Part shown: piece by piece, positions 1 to 10,309 of the stretch
How positions within the stretch are numbered: the first letter of the stretch is position 1
Layout: the number at the start of each line of letters is the position of its first letter
DNA from: Ceratobasidium sp. AG-K
Lineage: Eukaryota > Basidiomycota > Agaricomycetes > Cantharellales > Ceratobasidiaceae
Length of the DNA stretch: 64,000 nt
Direction of reading: 5' to 3'
NCBI GenBank assembly: GCA_037039685.1
Contig: JAWNGF010000002.1
Location: 1,178,001-1,242,000 of the forward strand
The notes under the pieces: model-generated
What the model saw: only the letters and a program-made list of their open reading frames with translations
Told to the model about the DNA's origin: nothing
Database searches by the model: none
Program-made: the position numbers and the translations under genes

Positions 1-2665
1 CCCACTGTGGCGCAGGACGCTGGTTCGATAGTGGAGGTTGGCGACACTCTGGTTTCTGCCATGATGGTATGTCATTGCTTTCTTTTCTCTCCAACATGCG
101 TTGACCTACTTGATCAAGATGTTACTGGGAAACGATGAAAAAGTATACATTATGGTGCGTCGGGTTGCTCTTTGCAGCCTCAACTCTCTCTCAACCGCTC
201 ATTACCAATAGGACAAGGTGGAAGGCAACCCCACGAGGGTTGGCGACCACCCAGCCTGGGCTGTTGAATGGTTAGTCGCGCGGCTTCTTTCATTCCTCAT
301 TTAGACTGAACATTTGCGCAGGGATATTGCGACAAGCAAGGCAACACCAATGGACATGACTACAAACGTGTTTTGTGCCTCTGGAATGCACTTTCCCAAC
401 GGCTCGTTTGCTACCTTTGGTGGCAACGGTGCCATCGGTCCTGGTGGCAAAGTCGGCAGCGTAGCCGAGTACGGGTCTGGTGTCTATGACGAAGTCTACA
501 AGAACTACGATGGCACCAAGGCCATCCGTGTCCTCAACCCGTGTACGGATGCCAAATGCGAGTGGTTCGACAACGCGGCCCTGCTCAGCATGCAGAAGAA
601 GCGTTGGTACTCGACTGCTGAACCTCTGGCCGACGGCACTATCATTCTTATTGGCGGGTTCGTCAACGGTGGATACATCAATCGTAATACCCCCAACATC
701 GACCCTGCTTATGAAGGGGGCGCTGCCGAACCTACCTACGAATACTGGCCCAGTCGCTACAGCCCGCCCAAGGTCATGCAGTTCATGATCGACACCAGCG
801 GTCTGAATTCGTACGCTCACGCGTTCTTGATGCCGTCTGGAAAGATCTTTGCCCAGGCCAACTACTCGACAAGTAAGTTGTATTGCTGTCCACCTGCCCC
901 ATCATCTGACTTGTACTTTCTAGTCATGTGGGACCACGACCAGAACATCGAGACCAAACTTCCCGACATGCCCGGTAGAGTTATCCGCGTGTATCCTGCT
1001 TCCGGAGCTGTCGCCATGAAGCCCCTTACCCCTGAGAACAACTGGACTCCCGACATCCTCTTCTGTGGTGGTTCGGATATGCCGGAGGATGCTTGGGGCA
1101 ACTACTCTTATCCCAACATCAATACCTGGGACTATCCTGCTTCCGCCGACTGTCATTCGATCATTCCTGAGCCCGAGGACGGCTCGTCCCCCATCTATGT
1201 CAAGGAGGACGACCTCCCGATTGGCCGTACCATGGGTCAATTCATCTTGCTGCCCGACGGAACGATGCTCGCCATCAACGGTGCTGCGAACGGTACCGCT
1301 GGATACGCCGAGGGAACTGGGCAGACACTACTTTACGGTGATATGCCGTTTGGTATGAGTCTTGCTTCGGCACCCGTGCTCAAGCCCGTGATCTACGATC
1401 CTTCCAAGGCCGCTGGCTCTCGTTGGTCCGACGCTGGGTTGGGCGAATCCACCATCCCCCGTTTGTACCACTCGTCCGCACTCTTACTCCCCGACGCATC
1501 GGTTCTTGTCGCAGGCAGCAACCCGAACGTCGACGTCAACACGACCACCGCTTTCCCTACCACGTACAAGGCCGAACGGTTCTATCCGCCTTACTTTGCC
1601 AATATCTCCGCCCGTCCAGTTCCACACAAGTTTCCTACTACGCTTAGCTATGGCGGTGACTACTTTGATATCGAGTTGGGCCCCGAGTCCTACAGCGGCA
1701 ATGCCAATGACGCGGCTAAGAAAACCAAGGTCGTGCTCATTCGCCCTGGATTCACCACTCACGCCATGAACATGGGCCAGCGCTATCTCCAGCTCAACAA
1801 CACCTACACCGTCGCGGATACTGGCAACATTACCCTACACGTCGCTCAAGTTCCACCCAACCCCAACATCCTTCAACCTGGCCCCGTTCTGATGTTCGTT
1901 GTCGTCGATGGGCTGCCTAGTGTGGGCAAGATAATTCAGGTCGGGACTGGAAACATCGAGACGCAACCCACAGCTGCGGTTGCTCAGCTTCCTGCCATCG
2001 CCACCAGCACCAAAGCTCCCACTGGCTCCGCTGGGGAAGCTTCTGCCAGTTCCTCGAGCAAGCTCAATCAAAACATGCTCATAATTATCATTGCTGCCGC
2101 GGGAGCAGCTGTGCTTATCGCTGTTGGGGCATTCGTCTGCGTCTGCATGAAACGCAAGAACAAGGAGACGAACGAAAAGAGTCGCGACTTTGCTCCTGGC
2201 GCAGGCCTAGGTCGTGGTCTTAGTACCTCTGGTCGCCGCGCTCAAGGCGAGAAGCCGTTTGCCGATGCGCGCATGTCCAACGCCTCGAGCGCGTTTATCC
2301 CGCTCCAGCAGTACAACAACAGTGCTTTCGATGTGCGCGACGATATGGACAAGCATGGGTACCCCGCTGGACAGACGTACTTGGGCCGGGAGGAGGATAG
2401 GTTCTCGAACGGAAGCAACGCGAGCAACGCCGTATATGGCAACACTGGTGGATTTACCGCCTCTCAGGTCCCCCTTCAGGCGTACGACGATCCCCATCAC
2501 GGATACGGTCAACCAGGTCAGCAGGGTCAGGCCCAGTACGGTCAATACGGTGGCAACGGCCAAGGATATGAAGCAGGTGGGGGTGCAAACTACGATCATT
2601 ATGGTGGTGGAACGCAAGCTCAATATGACCCTTACAACTCTGATGGTCGTCATTTCGTCCGTTAA
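1..2665 (+). CDS. Glyoxal oxidase, membrane-anchored (5' partial)
   Basis: Copper-radical oxidase of the glyoxal oxidase family, which oxidises small aldehydes such as glyoxal and releases H2O2 outside the cell. Exons read 1-66, 119-154, 212-270, 322-872 and 924-2665. The start codon and signal peptide lie left of the window; the paralogue at 49022 shows what is missing. The Cys of the Tyr-Cys cofactor is in NTFCASGMHFPNG. The copper ligands are in LYHSSALLLPD (Tyr-His) and GFTTHAMNMGQR (His). After the oxidase domain comes a Ser/Ala linker, one membrane helix (about 2071-2150, LIIIIAAAGAAVLIAVGAF), a KRKNK stop-transfer and a long Gln/Gly/Tyr-rich cytosolic tail. The secreted enzyme of Phanerochaete lacks such a tail. 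Family call is firm; substrate is inferred. Confidence 0.93.
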
Positions 2666-3110
2666 TTTGAACAGGTGCAGGTGCAGGACGACGATGGGGA
2701 CCCGCCCCCGGGGAAGAGGAGCCACGCGTGCCCGTTTCTCCAACAGGAAGCGTCACGTATGGATTTTTGGATCATTATTCTCAAGGAAGGGGACCTGGCC
2801 AACAACATCCCCCGCCCGGGTTGTCGAATCTCAGGCAATAGTTGTCTCTTGTCGTTCTTGCTTTCTCGCGTCGTTAAACCAAACGGATTTTGTCGCTATC
2901 CCGGTCGTTACCCCTCATCCCTATCCACCCATGGACTGGAATCCATGGGACAATCGTTTCCCTAGACAAACATTTCCCTCTCTTTCTCCTATTGTAGCTC
3001 TTTCTTTACACAAACACCTACACGGACTGCCTGATCTCTTGTCTCGTCTCGCAAATATACTAGCTTATAATGCTTCTTTGTCCGATAAGCTACTTAAGCA
3101 TGAGGTAAGA
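2666..3110. other. Intergenic, 3' flank of glyoxal oxidase
   Basis: No gene is seen. An open frame over 2675-2965 is GC-rich overlap from the preceding gene and shows no family signature. The sequence becomes AT-rich just before the transposon insertion site. Confidence 0.6.
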
Positions 3111-3112
3111 TA

Positions 3113-3326
3113 CACCGACCCAAAAAAGAAATGCACACGTGACCAGTTTCACGGTGCAATTCCAGCGACGCTCGCCAGGTCAGTCGGGTAGCTTGGTGTT
3201 CCTAATAGAAAATGTGCGAATATTCCTGTGTAACATGTACACAAAAATTTATAATGATTTGTGCCGATATGAGCGAGATAGAGGGAAATGAGTCGATCAG
3301 CGGCTGTGCATTTCTTTTTTGGGTTT
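3113..3326 (+). repeat. Left 214-bp terminal inverted repeat
   Basis: Matches the reverse complement of 4403-4616 with no indels. It is itself bounded by ACCCAAAAAAGAAATGCACA (3118-3137) and the inverted copy of that motif (3305-3324), so the repeat looks like a small inverted-repeat unit of its own. The paired motifs are probably the outer and inner transposase binding sites. Confidence 0.93.
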
Positions 3327-3397
3327 GTTTGATTTTTGGCCCACCCAGGAAGAAATCCTCGTAACACATTAAATTACATACAGAAAACATACAAATA

Positions 3398-4441
3398 CTA
3401 GTAGTGAGTATTCCCACCTTTATGCTTTACCAGCTCATCCACTCTGTTAACCATAGAAGCATATAGATTGCTAATAGTTGCTGCTTCAATCCCCTCCCAC
3501 TCCTCCTTCAATGCTTCCCATAGCTGGGTGCTGTTACGGGGCAAAATAGTACGGCGACGGACTCGGCGCTCTAATAGGGCCCAAACATGTTCAATCAAGT
3601 TCATATCAGGGCTATATGAGGGCCAGGGAAGTACCGGGATAGAATTTGAGGCCATCCACTCTGTGGCCATCTTGGAAGTATGCTTTGGATCATTGTTGCA
3701 CTGATAGATCAGCTCAGATTGGGGAATTGAAAGGGTAGGGAGGTAGTCGGGGAGTGCATCGCTAAGGATTTTGACGTATTTCTCCTTGGTCAGCACACCT
3801 GAGATACGCGTGAGCGGTCCGACGCCATCCACTGTAATCACACCCCACACAGCCACACTCCCTCCGCCGTGTTTGACTGTCTTTTTGGTATAACGGGAAT
3901 CTAGCGCCTGCCCGTCAAACCTCCAGACATATTGGCGGCCTTTTGAGTTGAAAATTTTGAAGATCGACTCATCTGAAAATGCGACATGCCGCCATTGATT
4001 TTCAGACCATGTGCAGTGCACTCGGGCCCAAGCTAAGCGCAACTTTGTGGCCTGATTGCTGAGGTAAGGAACCGGGCAGGGAATGCGAGCATGAAGACCC
4101 GTGTCGTGGATGTGATTTTGAAGGGTTTGGGGGGTGATTTCCGGGAACATCTCTTGTTGAACCTCGGCTACAGACGTTGAAGGGTCTTGTGTGAGCGCAA
4201 GCTTGGCTGTGATGACATCCTGTTCTGATATTTTGCGAGGACGTCCCGACTTCGGAGCTACATGCTCGAAATCTTCAGTTTTGTTGTACCGTCGGTAAAT
4301 ACGGCGTGCGGTACTGGGATGAATCCCAAGGTCAAGTGCAATAGTCAAAAACTCTTCCCCAGTGTTCCGTCGATCAACAACGCGAGCTTTAGTGACTGGA
4401 GTAAACCCAAAAAAGAAATGCACAGCCGCTGATCGACTCAT
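3398..4441 (-). CDS. Tc1-like transposase with D-N-E catalytic triad
   Basis: A 347-residue intronless protein, normal length for the family. Residues 20-70 form the first helix-turn-helix (TARRIYRRYNKT), ending in a GRPRK hook. A second DNA-binding part follows to about 125, then the DDE domain. The first catalytic Asp is D157 (AFSDES). The Glu is E284 (SPDMNLIEHVW). The second acid, normally the first Asp of QxDNDPKH, is Asn249 here (YQCNNDPKHTS); its codon is 3695-3697 on the plus strand and spacing to E284 is the standard 34 residues. An Asp-to-Asn change there is expected to abolish strand transfer. The reading frame is otherwise open, so inactivation seems recent. Confidence 0.93.
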   Translation of the reverse strand: MSRSAAVHFFFGFTPVTKARVVDRRNTGEEFLTIALDLGIHPSTARRIYRRYNKTEDFEHVAPKSGRPRKISEQDVITAKLALTQDPSTSVAEVQQEMFPEITPQTLQNHIHDTGLHARIPCPVPYLSNQATKLRLAWARVHCTWSENQWRHVAFSDESIFKIFNSKGRQYVWRFDGQALDSRYTKKTVKHGGGSVAVWGVITVDGVGPLTRISGVLTKEKYVKILSDALPDYLPTLSIPQSELIYQCNNDPKHTSKMATEWMASNSIPVLPWPSYSPDMNLIEHVWALLERRVRRRTILPRNSTQLWEALKEEWEGIEAATISNLYASMVNRVDELVKHKGGNTHY

Positions 4442-4616
4442 TTCCCTCTATCTCGCTCATATCGGCACAAATCATTATAAACTTTTGTGTACATATTATA
4501 CAGGCATATTCGCACATTTTCTATTAGGAACACCAAGCTACCCGACTGACCCGGCGAGCGTCGCTGGAATTGCACCGTGAAACTGGTCACGTGTGCATTT
4601 CTTTTTTGGGTCGGTG
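4403..4616 (-). repeat. Right 214-bp terminal inverted repeat
   Basis: Reverse-complement partner of the left repeat, also bounded at both ends by the same 20-bp motif in opposite orientation. It contains the transposase start codon (4439-4441), so the repeat also supplies the 5' leader and probably the promoter of the transposase. Confidence 0.93.
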
Positions 4617-4913
4617 TAAGATGGGTCGATTGATCCAGCTTCAAGGTTGATTTTCATCATGACGTCTTCGATCGAGTTTGGCAATCGCACTTGCTCCCCG
4701 AACGATGGTCGGGCAAGCCTGCGCTGCGGTTGCTCGCCGAGGTTCGTTCGGTCTTAAACGCTCTACGGAAAAATGTCTGAAGCAAGGTCTGAATAGCCCT
4801 TCCAAATACATGCCCGAGTGCAGCTCGCTCGAGTCAACTTTCTACGTCAGAACTCGGTCCATCGCCGATCTTTGGGAGCCTGGTAGGCAGCACGCTCCAT
4901 TGGGGCACATTCG

Positions 4914-4920
4914 TATAAAA
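4914..4920 (+). promoter_or_regulatory. TATA box of the RTA1-like gene
   Basis: TATAAAA lies 47-53 bp before the chosen ATG at 4967, the spacing expected for a fungal core promoter with a short leader. Position and motif only; no transcript evidence. Confidence 0.5.
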
Positions 4921-4966
4921 TGAGTCTTTGTATGTCGACTCTCCGTTATCCCCGGCTTGAATCAAC

Positions 4967-6282
4967 ATGTCTCCTACCCCACTGAACGTCCTTGCTGGCA
5001 AGTCGTTGACACATTCCATTTGTCCCCCTCGCTGACATATTGACGTATTAGCGGAGCCCAGTGCCGCCTCCGCCGCCCAAGGTGACGGGAACCCGTTCAA
5101 CTACATTCCTACCGCCTGGATCTGCATTTTGTTTATCGTGTTGTTTTCCTTGACCACTGGTACGTCATGATGTGCAAGTCCTCGCACTTATCTCACTAAC
5201 TCCGCCGCTAGCTGTCCACACTGTTCAGGCAGTACGGTTGAAAGTCTGGTACATGCTCCCTACGGTGGCTCTATGTGGGTTGATAGAAATCATTGGGTGG
5301 GCGGGCCGGTACTGGGGGAATAAGAACGCATACATTCAAGGACCGTTTTTGATGCAGTACGTACTTTGAGTCCGTCGAGTCCATGCGCTGACAACTTTCC
5401 TTCCAGGATATGCACAACTATCATGGCCCCTTCGTTCATGACCGCGGCCATGTTCCTGATCTTGCCCCGGATTGTCAGTGAACTTGGACAAGAATATAGT
5501 CGAATGCCACCTCGACTTTGTGAGTACATTGTGCTGAACCATGCCTACAGTGAGGTTGAACTTGATTGCGTAGATGCTATCGTATTCTTGACCGCGGATG
5601 CGACTGCGCTGGTGCTGCAGGCTGCAGGTGGCGGAGTAGCCTCGTCCGCGACGACCCTAGCTGGCGCCAACCGAGGTGGAAATATTATGCTCGCGGGTAT
5701 TGTCATCCAGCTTGGTAGGTCTAGTTGTGATACCTTCCTACCGTAACACTACTGACGCTGCTCCCGTAGCTGCCGTGACTGTATTCGACCTTCTTTCCAT
5801 CGAGTTTACCATCCGCTATGCACTCGGCCGACCTGCTCGTCGGGCTTCTAGCAAGCACGAGCACAGGCAGTCGATGCCAAAGCGAGTTGGGCTAATGCTC
5901 CTTGGACTAGCAATTGCTAGCATATTTATTTTGATTCGTAGCGTCTACAGGACGATTGAGTTGACTGATGGATGGCAAGTGCTCTAGGTCGATTTCTGGA
6001 TTGTGCTTGGTACTTATATATTTACCGTCGACAGGAATGGAGAAATCATCTCTACAGAAAAATGGTTCAATTGGTTTGATGGTGGGGCGATAGTCGTCGC
6101 GATGGTGGTACGTTCTAGCCTGTATGCGCGTTGAAGTAATATCAATTGACCATACGCAGACGTTCAACGTGTTCCATCCAGGATTCCTCATCAAAGACTT
6201 CGGAAACAAGCTTCTGAACTACACGCAAAATCAAGCTGGTAGTGATGAGCTTGAGAAAGAGCGGAGGGTGGAACACGCGTAA
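4967..6282 (+). CDS. RTA1-like seven-transmembrane protein
   Basis: Member of the fungal RTA1 / lipid-translocating exporter-like family: plasma or endomembrane proteins linked in yeast to resistance to 7-aminocholesterol and to long-chain-base handling. Family marks in order: FNYIPTAWICILFIVLFSLT (helix 1), GLIEIIGWAGRYWG, FLMQICTTIMAPSFMTAAMF, FLTADATALVLQAAGGG, NIMLAGIVIQL, YRTIELTDGWNGEI, and FNVFHPGFLIKDFG at the end. Exons can be joined in frame from MSPTPLNVLA to ERRVEHA. Two introns use GC-AG (4998-5051 and 5975-6034); the second is certain because it restores the conserved DGWNGEI. The substrate is unknown. The start is the first ATG after the TATA box. Confidence 0.88.
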
Positions 6283-6964
6283 GAATGTTGCTGTCTGGGT
6301 GTGCATGCATGCAAGTACGAACTTTTAGTTAATCACACAGTTTTAAATGTGTTGTAGAACAGCCATAGTTCATGTGATATCCCAATCAATGATATTAGTT
6401 TTGAGATAAAACAACGGACGATTTATACTTGTACCAAACAAGGTCATGTAGGCCATCCTTGAGACTACCAAGGAACCAGTCGTGTAACCAACTCTGTTAT
6501 GATGGTTAGCAGTATTTCCTACCAGCGATTGTAACATGCTCGTGCTGAACCTGGACAACATAAACCAATAGGAGCGGGATCGCCGTGTGTCTGCACCAGA
6601 GCTTAGGTGAACCAGGCGAATGAAATTCCTCAGTGATATCGAATCTATGGTATGAGAAATCCCTTCGCTTCGCGTGTCAATGTATTACGGGCTTGATAAA
6701 GCAGCTTTACGATATCGAGGTGAATTCGAATCCATCCTGACAGAGGCTACGACGGATATTGATTTTTTTTTTCTAGTTACGCTGTATACATTGAATGGGC
6801 TACCTTTCAATCGCCATTCAGACATACAATAGTAGACCTAACTGATAACTTACATATTGGGATACTCGAAGGCACCAATAAAAACCAAGCATCCACAAAA
6901 TTTGGTTCCACGTTTGCTAATAGCCCCAGATGCGGTACCAATTGTAAGGCAACTTCTGGACGGG
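6283..6964. other. Intergenic between convergent genes
   Basis: Space between the 3' ends of the RTA1-like gene and the mL49 gene. Only AT-rich sequence and a T-tract near 6770 are seen. No coding signal on either strand. Confidence 0.6.
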
Positions 6965-7382
6965 TTAAAAGCCACGACTGAGTAGCCACTCTGCTACCTG
7001 GTTGCGCCAAACGCCTTGGACCTCGACGTGTTTGCCGAATCGGACAACTACTTTGGGCTTCGGCTTCATAGTCCGGAAGAGTGTTGCTAGGAGATCGTCT
7101 CGAAGAGCCTAACATTGACAAGGATACGTATGACGGTTAGAGAGGTAACGGCACATGGGCAGATTGAGGGACTGGACGTACCCCGGCGTTCCCATCGACA
7201 TTTCGGATGAGTGTGGTAGCCTTTGTCCCTGCACGAAACTCGTTATAGATAGGCAAGCGACCACTGACAGCCTGTCGAGCAACGTAGTATGGGTATTTTA
7301 CCGCCGTTATTTGTCCAACAGACTTAGCAGAGGCAGCTGGAGTGGAAGCAGACAGTGCCCGGCGTACAAGTGTAGAAAACAT
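6965..7382 (-). CDS. IMG2: Mitochondrial large-subunit ribosomal protein mL49 (Img2 family)
   Basis: Two exons, 7382-7182 and 7108-6965, joined in phase 0 by a 73-bp GT-AG intron, give 114 residues. The N-terminus MFSTLVRRALSAS is a typical mitochondrial presequence. The core YPYYVARQAVSGRLPIYNEF followed by TTLIRNVDGNAG matches the Img2 pattern (YxVxRTxSGxLPVY ... RxVxGD). Exon 2 gives ALRDDLLATL and a C-terminus GVWRNQVAEWLLSRGF, matching the usual ending (KGxxxxxVxxWLxxxGF). It should bind the mitochondrial 60S-like subunit. The gene is easily missed because neither exon is long. Spliced length is normal for the family. Confidence 0.88.
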
Positions 7383-7784
7383 AATTGCGTTTGATTAGAG
7401 CTCATCTAAGCGCCGAGGAGCACCATGTGGTTGATGAGTCAGCGCACGTGGAATTTACCGACGGGGAATCCGAAGCAACACCGGTTGGGAATCTTCCAAT
7501 CTGTCGTTGATGCAGCTTGTTGTTGAGCTGGCGCACCTTTCGACTTGACTCTTTGTCGCAACACACGGTCTTTACTTGTGCACATTGCTTTCTTAATTTT
7601 GTCCGAGGCTATTTTTGAGTTTCAGACAAACTGTCAACTGACCCGACGCCGCCGCTTCCTGTCCCTTGCCGAGCGATCCACATCAGTGTCTTTTCTCCGT
7701 TCAACGACTGCGGAGCATCATTCTCTCACTCTCTACGTGGCGTTGTCGACGGCTCGTACCCAGCGGGCTACATAGAGCAACACT
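7383..7784. other. Bidirectional promoter region
   Basis: About 400 bp between the divergently read mL49 gene and the cell-surface protein gene. It must hold both promoters. No TATA box is placed convincingly. A small open frame at 7545-7775 is not supported by any family. Confidence 0.55.
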
Positions 7785-10118
7785 ATGAAGCTATTAGTAT
7801 GGCTGGCTCTGGTCGTTGGGGTCGTTGCGCAGGACCAAACTCAGTCCCTGGGTATTATGGCGACGGCAACGGCAACTGCTACAATACCGATCACCGTAAG
7901 CCCCACACTTGCCACTCGCCACCTATTCTATACTAATAAATGAACATGCTTTCTTTTATGTATTCGGCGTTTGACATGAACACAATTGACACAATATTTG
8001 CATTAATCTCGGCAGCCACCTTCCCAACGTCCGCTTGCAGCATGTTCTGCCGACTCGCTATGGCGCCGCCTCCGCAACGCCGAAGGCATTGACCCGTGCG
8101 CCCTTTCCATGAACCTCCAACGAACCTGCACGACAAGTACGTTGTGTTGCGTGGGCCCAATCGGATTTTCTGACATTTTCTGCTCCCTTCTAGTCGACCC
8201 GGTCGTTCAACTCACAGGCGGTGAATCCTATCTTGGACCAACATCTGTCGAGGCCGCCACACCATGTATATGTACAACCGTCATGTACAACATCATTGCT
8301 GGCTGCGCAGCATGTCAACATCAACTGAGCAGCAAGGTTACTCGAAACTGGGTTTCTTGGAGTCAGTGGAGCGCGCTGTGCCAGGACCGAAGTTCGATCA
8401 TGGATGGAGTGTGAGTCTTTACAGTTATTATCCTAGAATCTGGAATCTAAATACAACGCGGTACAGATGGAATCGTGTAACTTTATTCAATTCGACTATC
8501 CCGGCCTGGGCGTACACCAAGGTTTTCCAAACCAACTATTTCGACCTCCAGCAGGCAGTTAATATTGGCAAGTTGTAGCTACTTCCTTTCGGCCGAGTCT
8601 AATCCAGTGTATTGTCTCTAGGGGTATCCTCCACTGCAGGCCCCACCAGCACGTCCACATCCTCCTCTACTCCCGCTGCCGCAACCTCCAACGCCACCAC
8701 TACCAAAGTCGGCGCTATTGTCGGCGGCGCCCTCGGTGGCGTTGGCCTTATCCTCGCAATCATCACTGGTGTTTTCTGTTTCCTCCGCCGCAGACAACGG
8801 AGGTGGGAAGAACGGGAAGGTGTCAACAGACCCGATAGCGTATACGGCCTTGGAAAGTCTGCTGGCGGAGCAACCCTCCAAAAAGAAACCACGCGGTACG
8901 ACCTAGGGGGGTTGTTCAGCCCCAACCGGAACGAGTTTCGCGAAAAGCCTAGGCCTGTCAAAACCGAGACCGCGCTACCGGACGTCTTGGCCGATGAACA
9001 CCAGCAAGGGAAGCCTCAGTTTGCGATGCCGACACCTATGCCTGCATACGGTAACAACGGGGGTGGATTTGGTCAGTACACGGCGCCGCAGAGTCAGTAT
9101 ACACCCGTATCCAATCCAGGAGTCTCAGGAGTAGCGGGAGTTGGTGCCGGAGGACGTGGGCTCTCTCCACCCAACCGCGTTACTCCAAAGGATGGTCCTT
9201 CGGGAGCAGCAGCGCAGATGCTCGCGGCTGATGCTGCCATTGCCGCCAAATACCGGGAGGGCGCTTTCCGAGAGGGTGGGTTTTGCGTTCAAGCGATAGT
9301 ATTTTGTGTATTAAATTTGCTTTCTAGATTTCAGTGCTGAAGGAAATGGCTACCACAGCAGCACCGACGCCGACGGCCAATCTGCAGTTTTCCGCAATGG
9401 GACTATGCGATCCGCTTACCCTTCGTCATCGTACCCATACGGTACAGCGCGGACTGGAAACGATAACGGCAAGGTGCCTACTATTCCAGAGCTGTACGGC
9501 GCCGACCGACCAGAAGACGAGGTGCATGCTTATAGTACCGTCGGCGATGCCTCTGTTTCCGTATATCCCTCCTCGGTCGAACACCATGATAACCCACCTG
9601 CTTTTGTGCCCGCCTCGATGCCCTCGCCCATCCCTGAAAGAGACAGGGAGGAATATCAGCTACCTGGTCGTGGGCACACTGGCGGTTTCCGAAACGATAG
9701 CGGCGAGCCTAGCCCACCCATGGACTCGGATCCGTTTGGGGCGAACAGGCGACCAGCGGCCTTCAGTCGAGTGTTTGGCGAGCGACCTTCGCCTACCTCA
9801 GGGAATATGGCGGGTGTAGGTACTGCTCGAGGGAGCGCAGGGAACAGCCCAACATATGCCGGGCGCGGTGGGCGTGCAAGTATTAGCCCCGCTCACTTGC
9901 GTCGCGGTGGCGGTCCTACGCAAGACATGGGCTTTGGCAGGCAGCACCAGGCCGCTCTAGGAGCTGGACATCGGGATTCGGCTGGGATCTCCGAGGGTAG
10001 CTCATCCACCTTTATTGGGTTTCCCGGCGACGTAGGTTCTGGAAGAGAAGATGGAAGTCCTGTACCGAAGGGTCCGTTTGCTGGACGGTCAGGCTTTGGT
10101 GTAGACCGTGGTATATAG
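7785..10118 (+). CDS. Single-pass cell-surface protein with Cys-rich ectodomain and long cytosolic tail
   Basis: Starts with a signal peptide (MKLLVWLALVVGVVAQ). The first exons are 7785-7895, 8016-8136 and 8194 onward. The ectodomain carries a Cys cluster, CICTTVMYNIIAGCAACQ, of a kind seen in many uncharacterised Agaricomycete surface proteins. It then has a Ser/Thr-rich stalk (STAGPTSTSTSSSTP), one membrane helix (VGAIVGGALGGVGLILAIIT) with an RRRQRR stop-transfer, and a tail of several hundred residues rich in Gly, Pro and Ser. The layout resembles wall-stress sensors of the Wsc/Mid2 type, but there is no WSC domain and sensor function is only a guess. One intron is GC-AG (8568-8621). The last intron restores GAFREDFSAEG. 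Not recognised beyond this. Confidence 0.8.
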
Positions 10119-10309
10119 TGTGATTGTGATCTACTTGGACATTTGCTTTGTTTGGGTTGTGTGTACCTGCTTTGTAATCGGATCTCGTTTTCGAAATTCT
10201 CACACTCGATCAGATGACTGTCTCAGGATCGCGAATTTAAATTTCGAATTTAGGCTGACAATCTTACTTTCGATTCTCGACTACGACTCTGACTCGATTC
10301 GACTCTGCC

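Larger units (their letters stand above)
3113..4616 (-). mobile_element. Tc1/mariner-type transposon, complete with TIRs and TA duplication
   Basis: A 1504-bp class II element flanked by a TA dinucleotide on both sides (3111-3112 and 4617-4618), the hallmark of Tc1/mariner insertion. The ends are CACCGACCCAAAAAAGAAAT and its reverse complement. The terminal inverted repeats are 214 bp each and differ by about five substitutions by eye, so the insertion is fairly young. One intronless transposase gene lies on the minus strand, and its ATG falls inside the right repeat. The structure is intact, but the transposase has a catalytic-site change. Confidence 0.95.

Noticed and set aside
2214..3191. 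325-codon plus-strand open frame
   Set aside because: Overlaps the glyoxal oxidase tail in another frame; low-complexity and without motifs.
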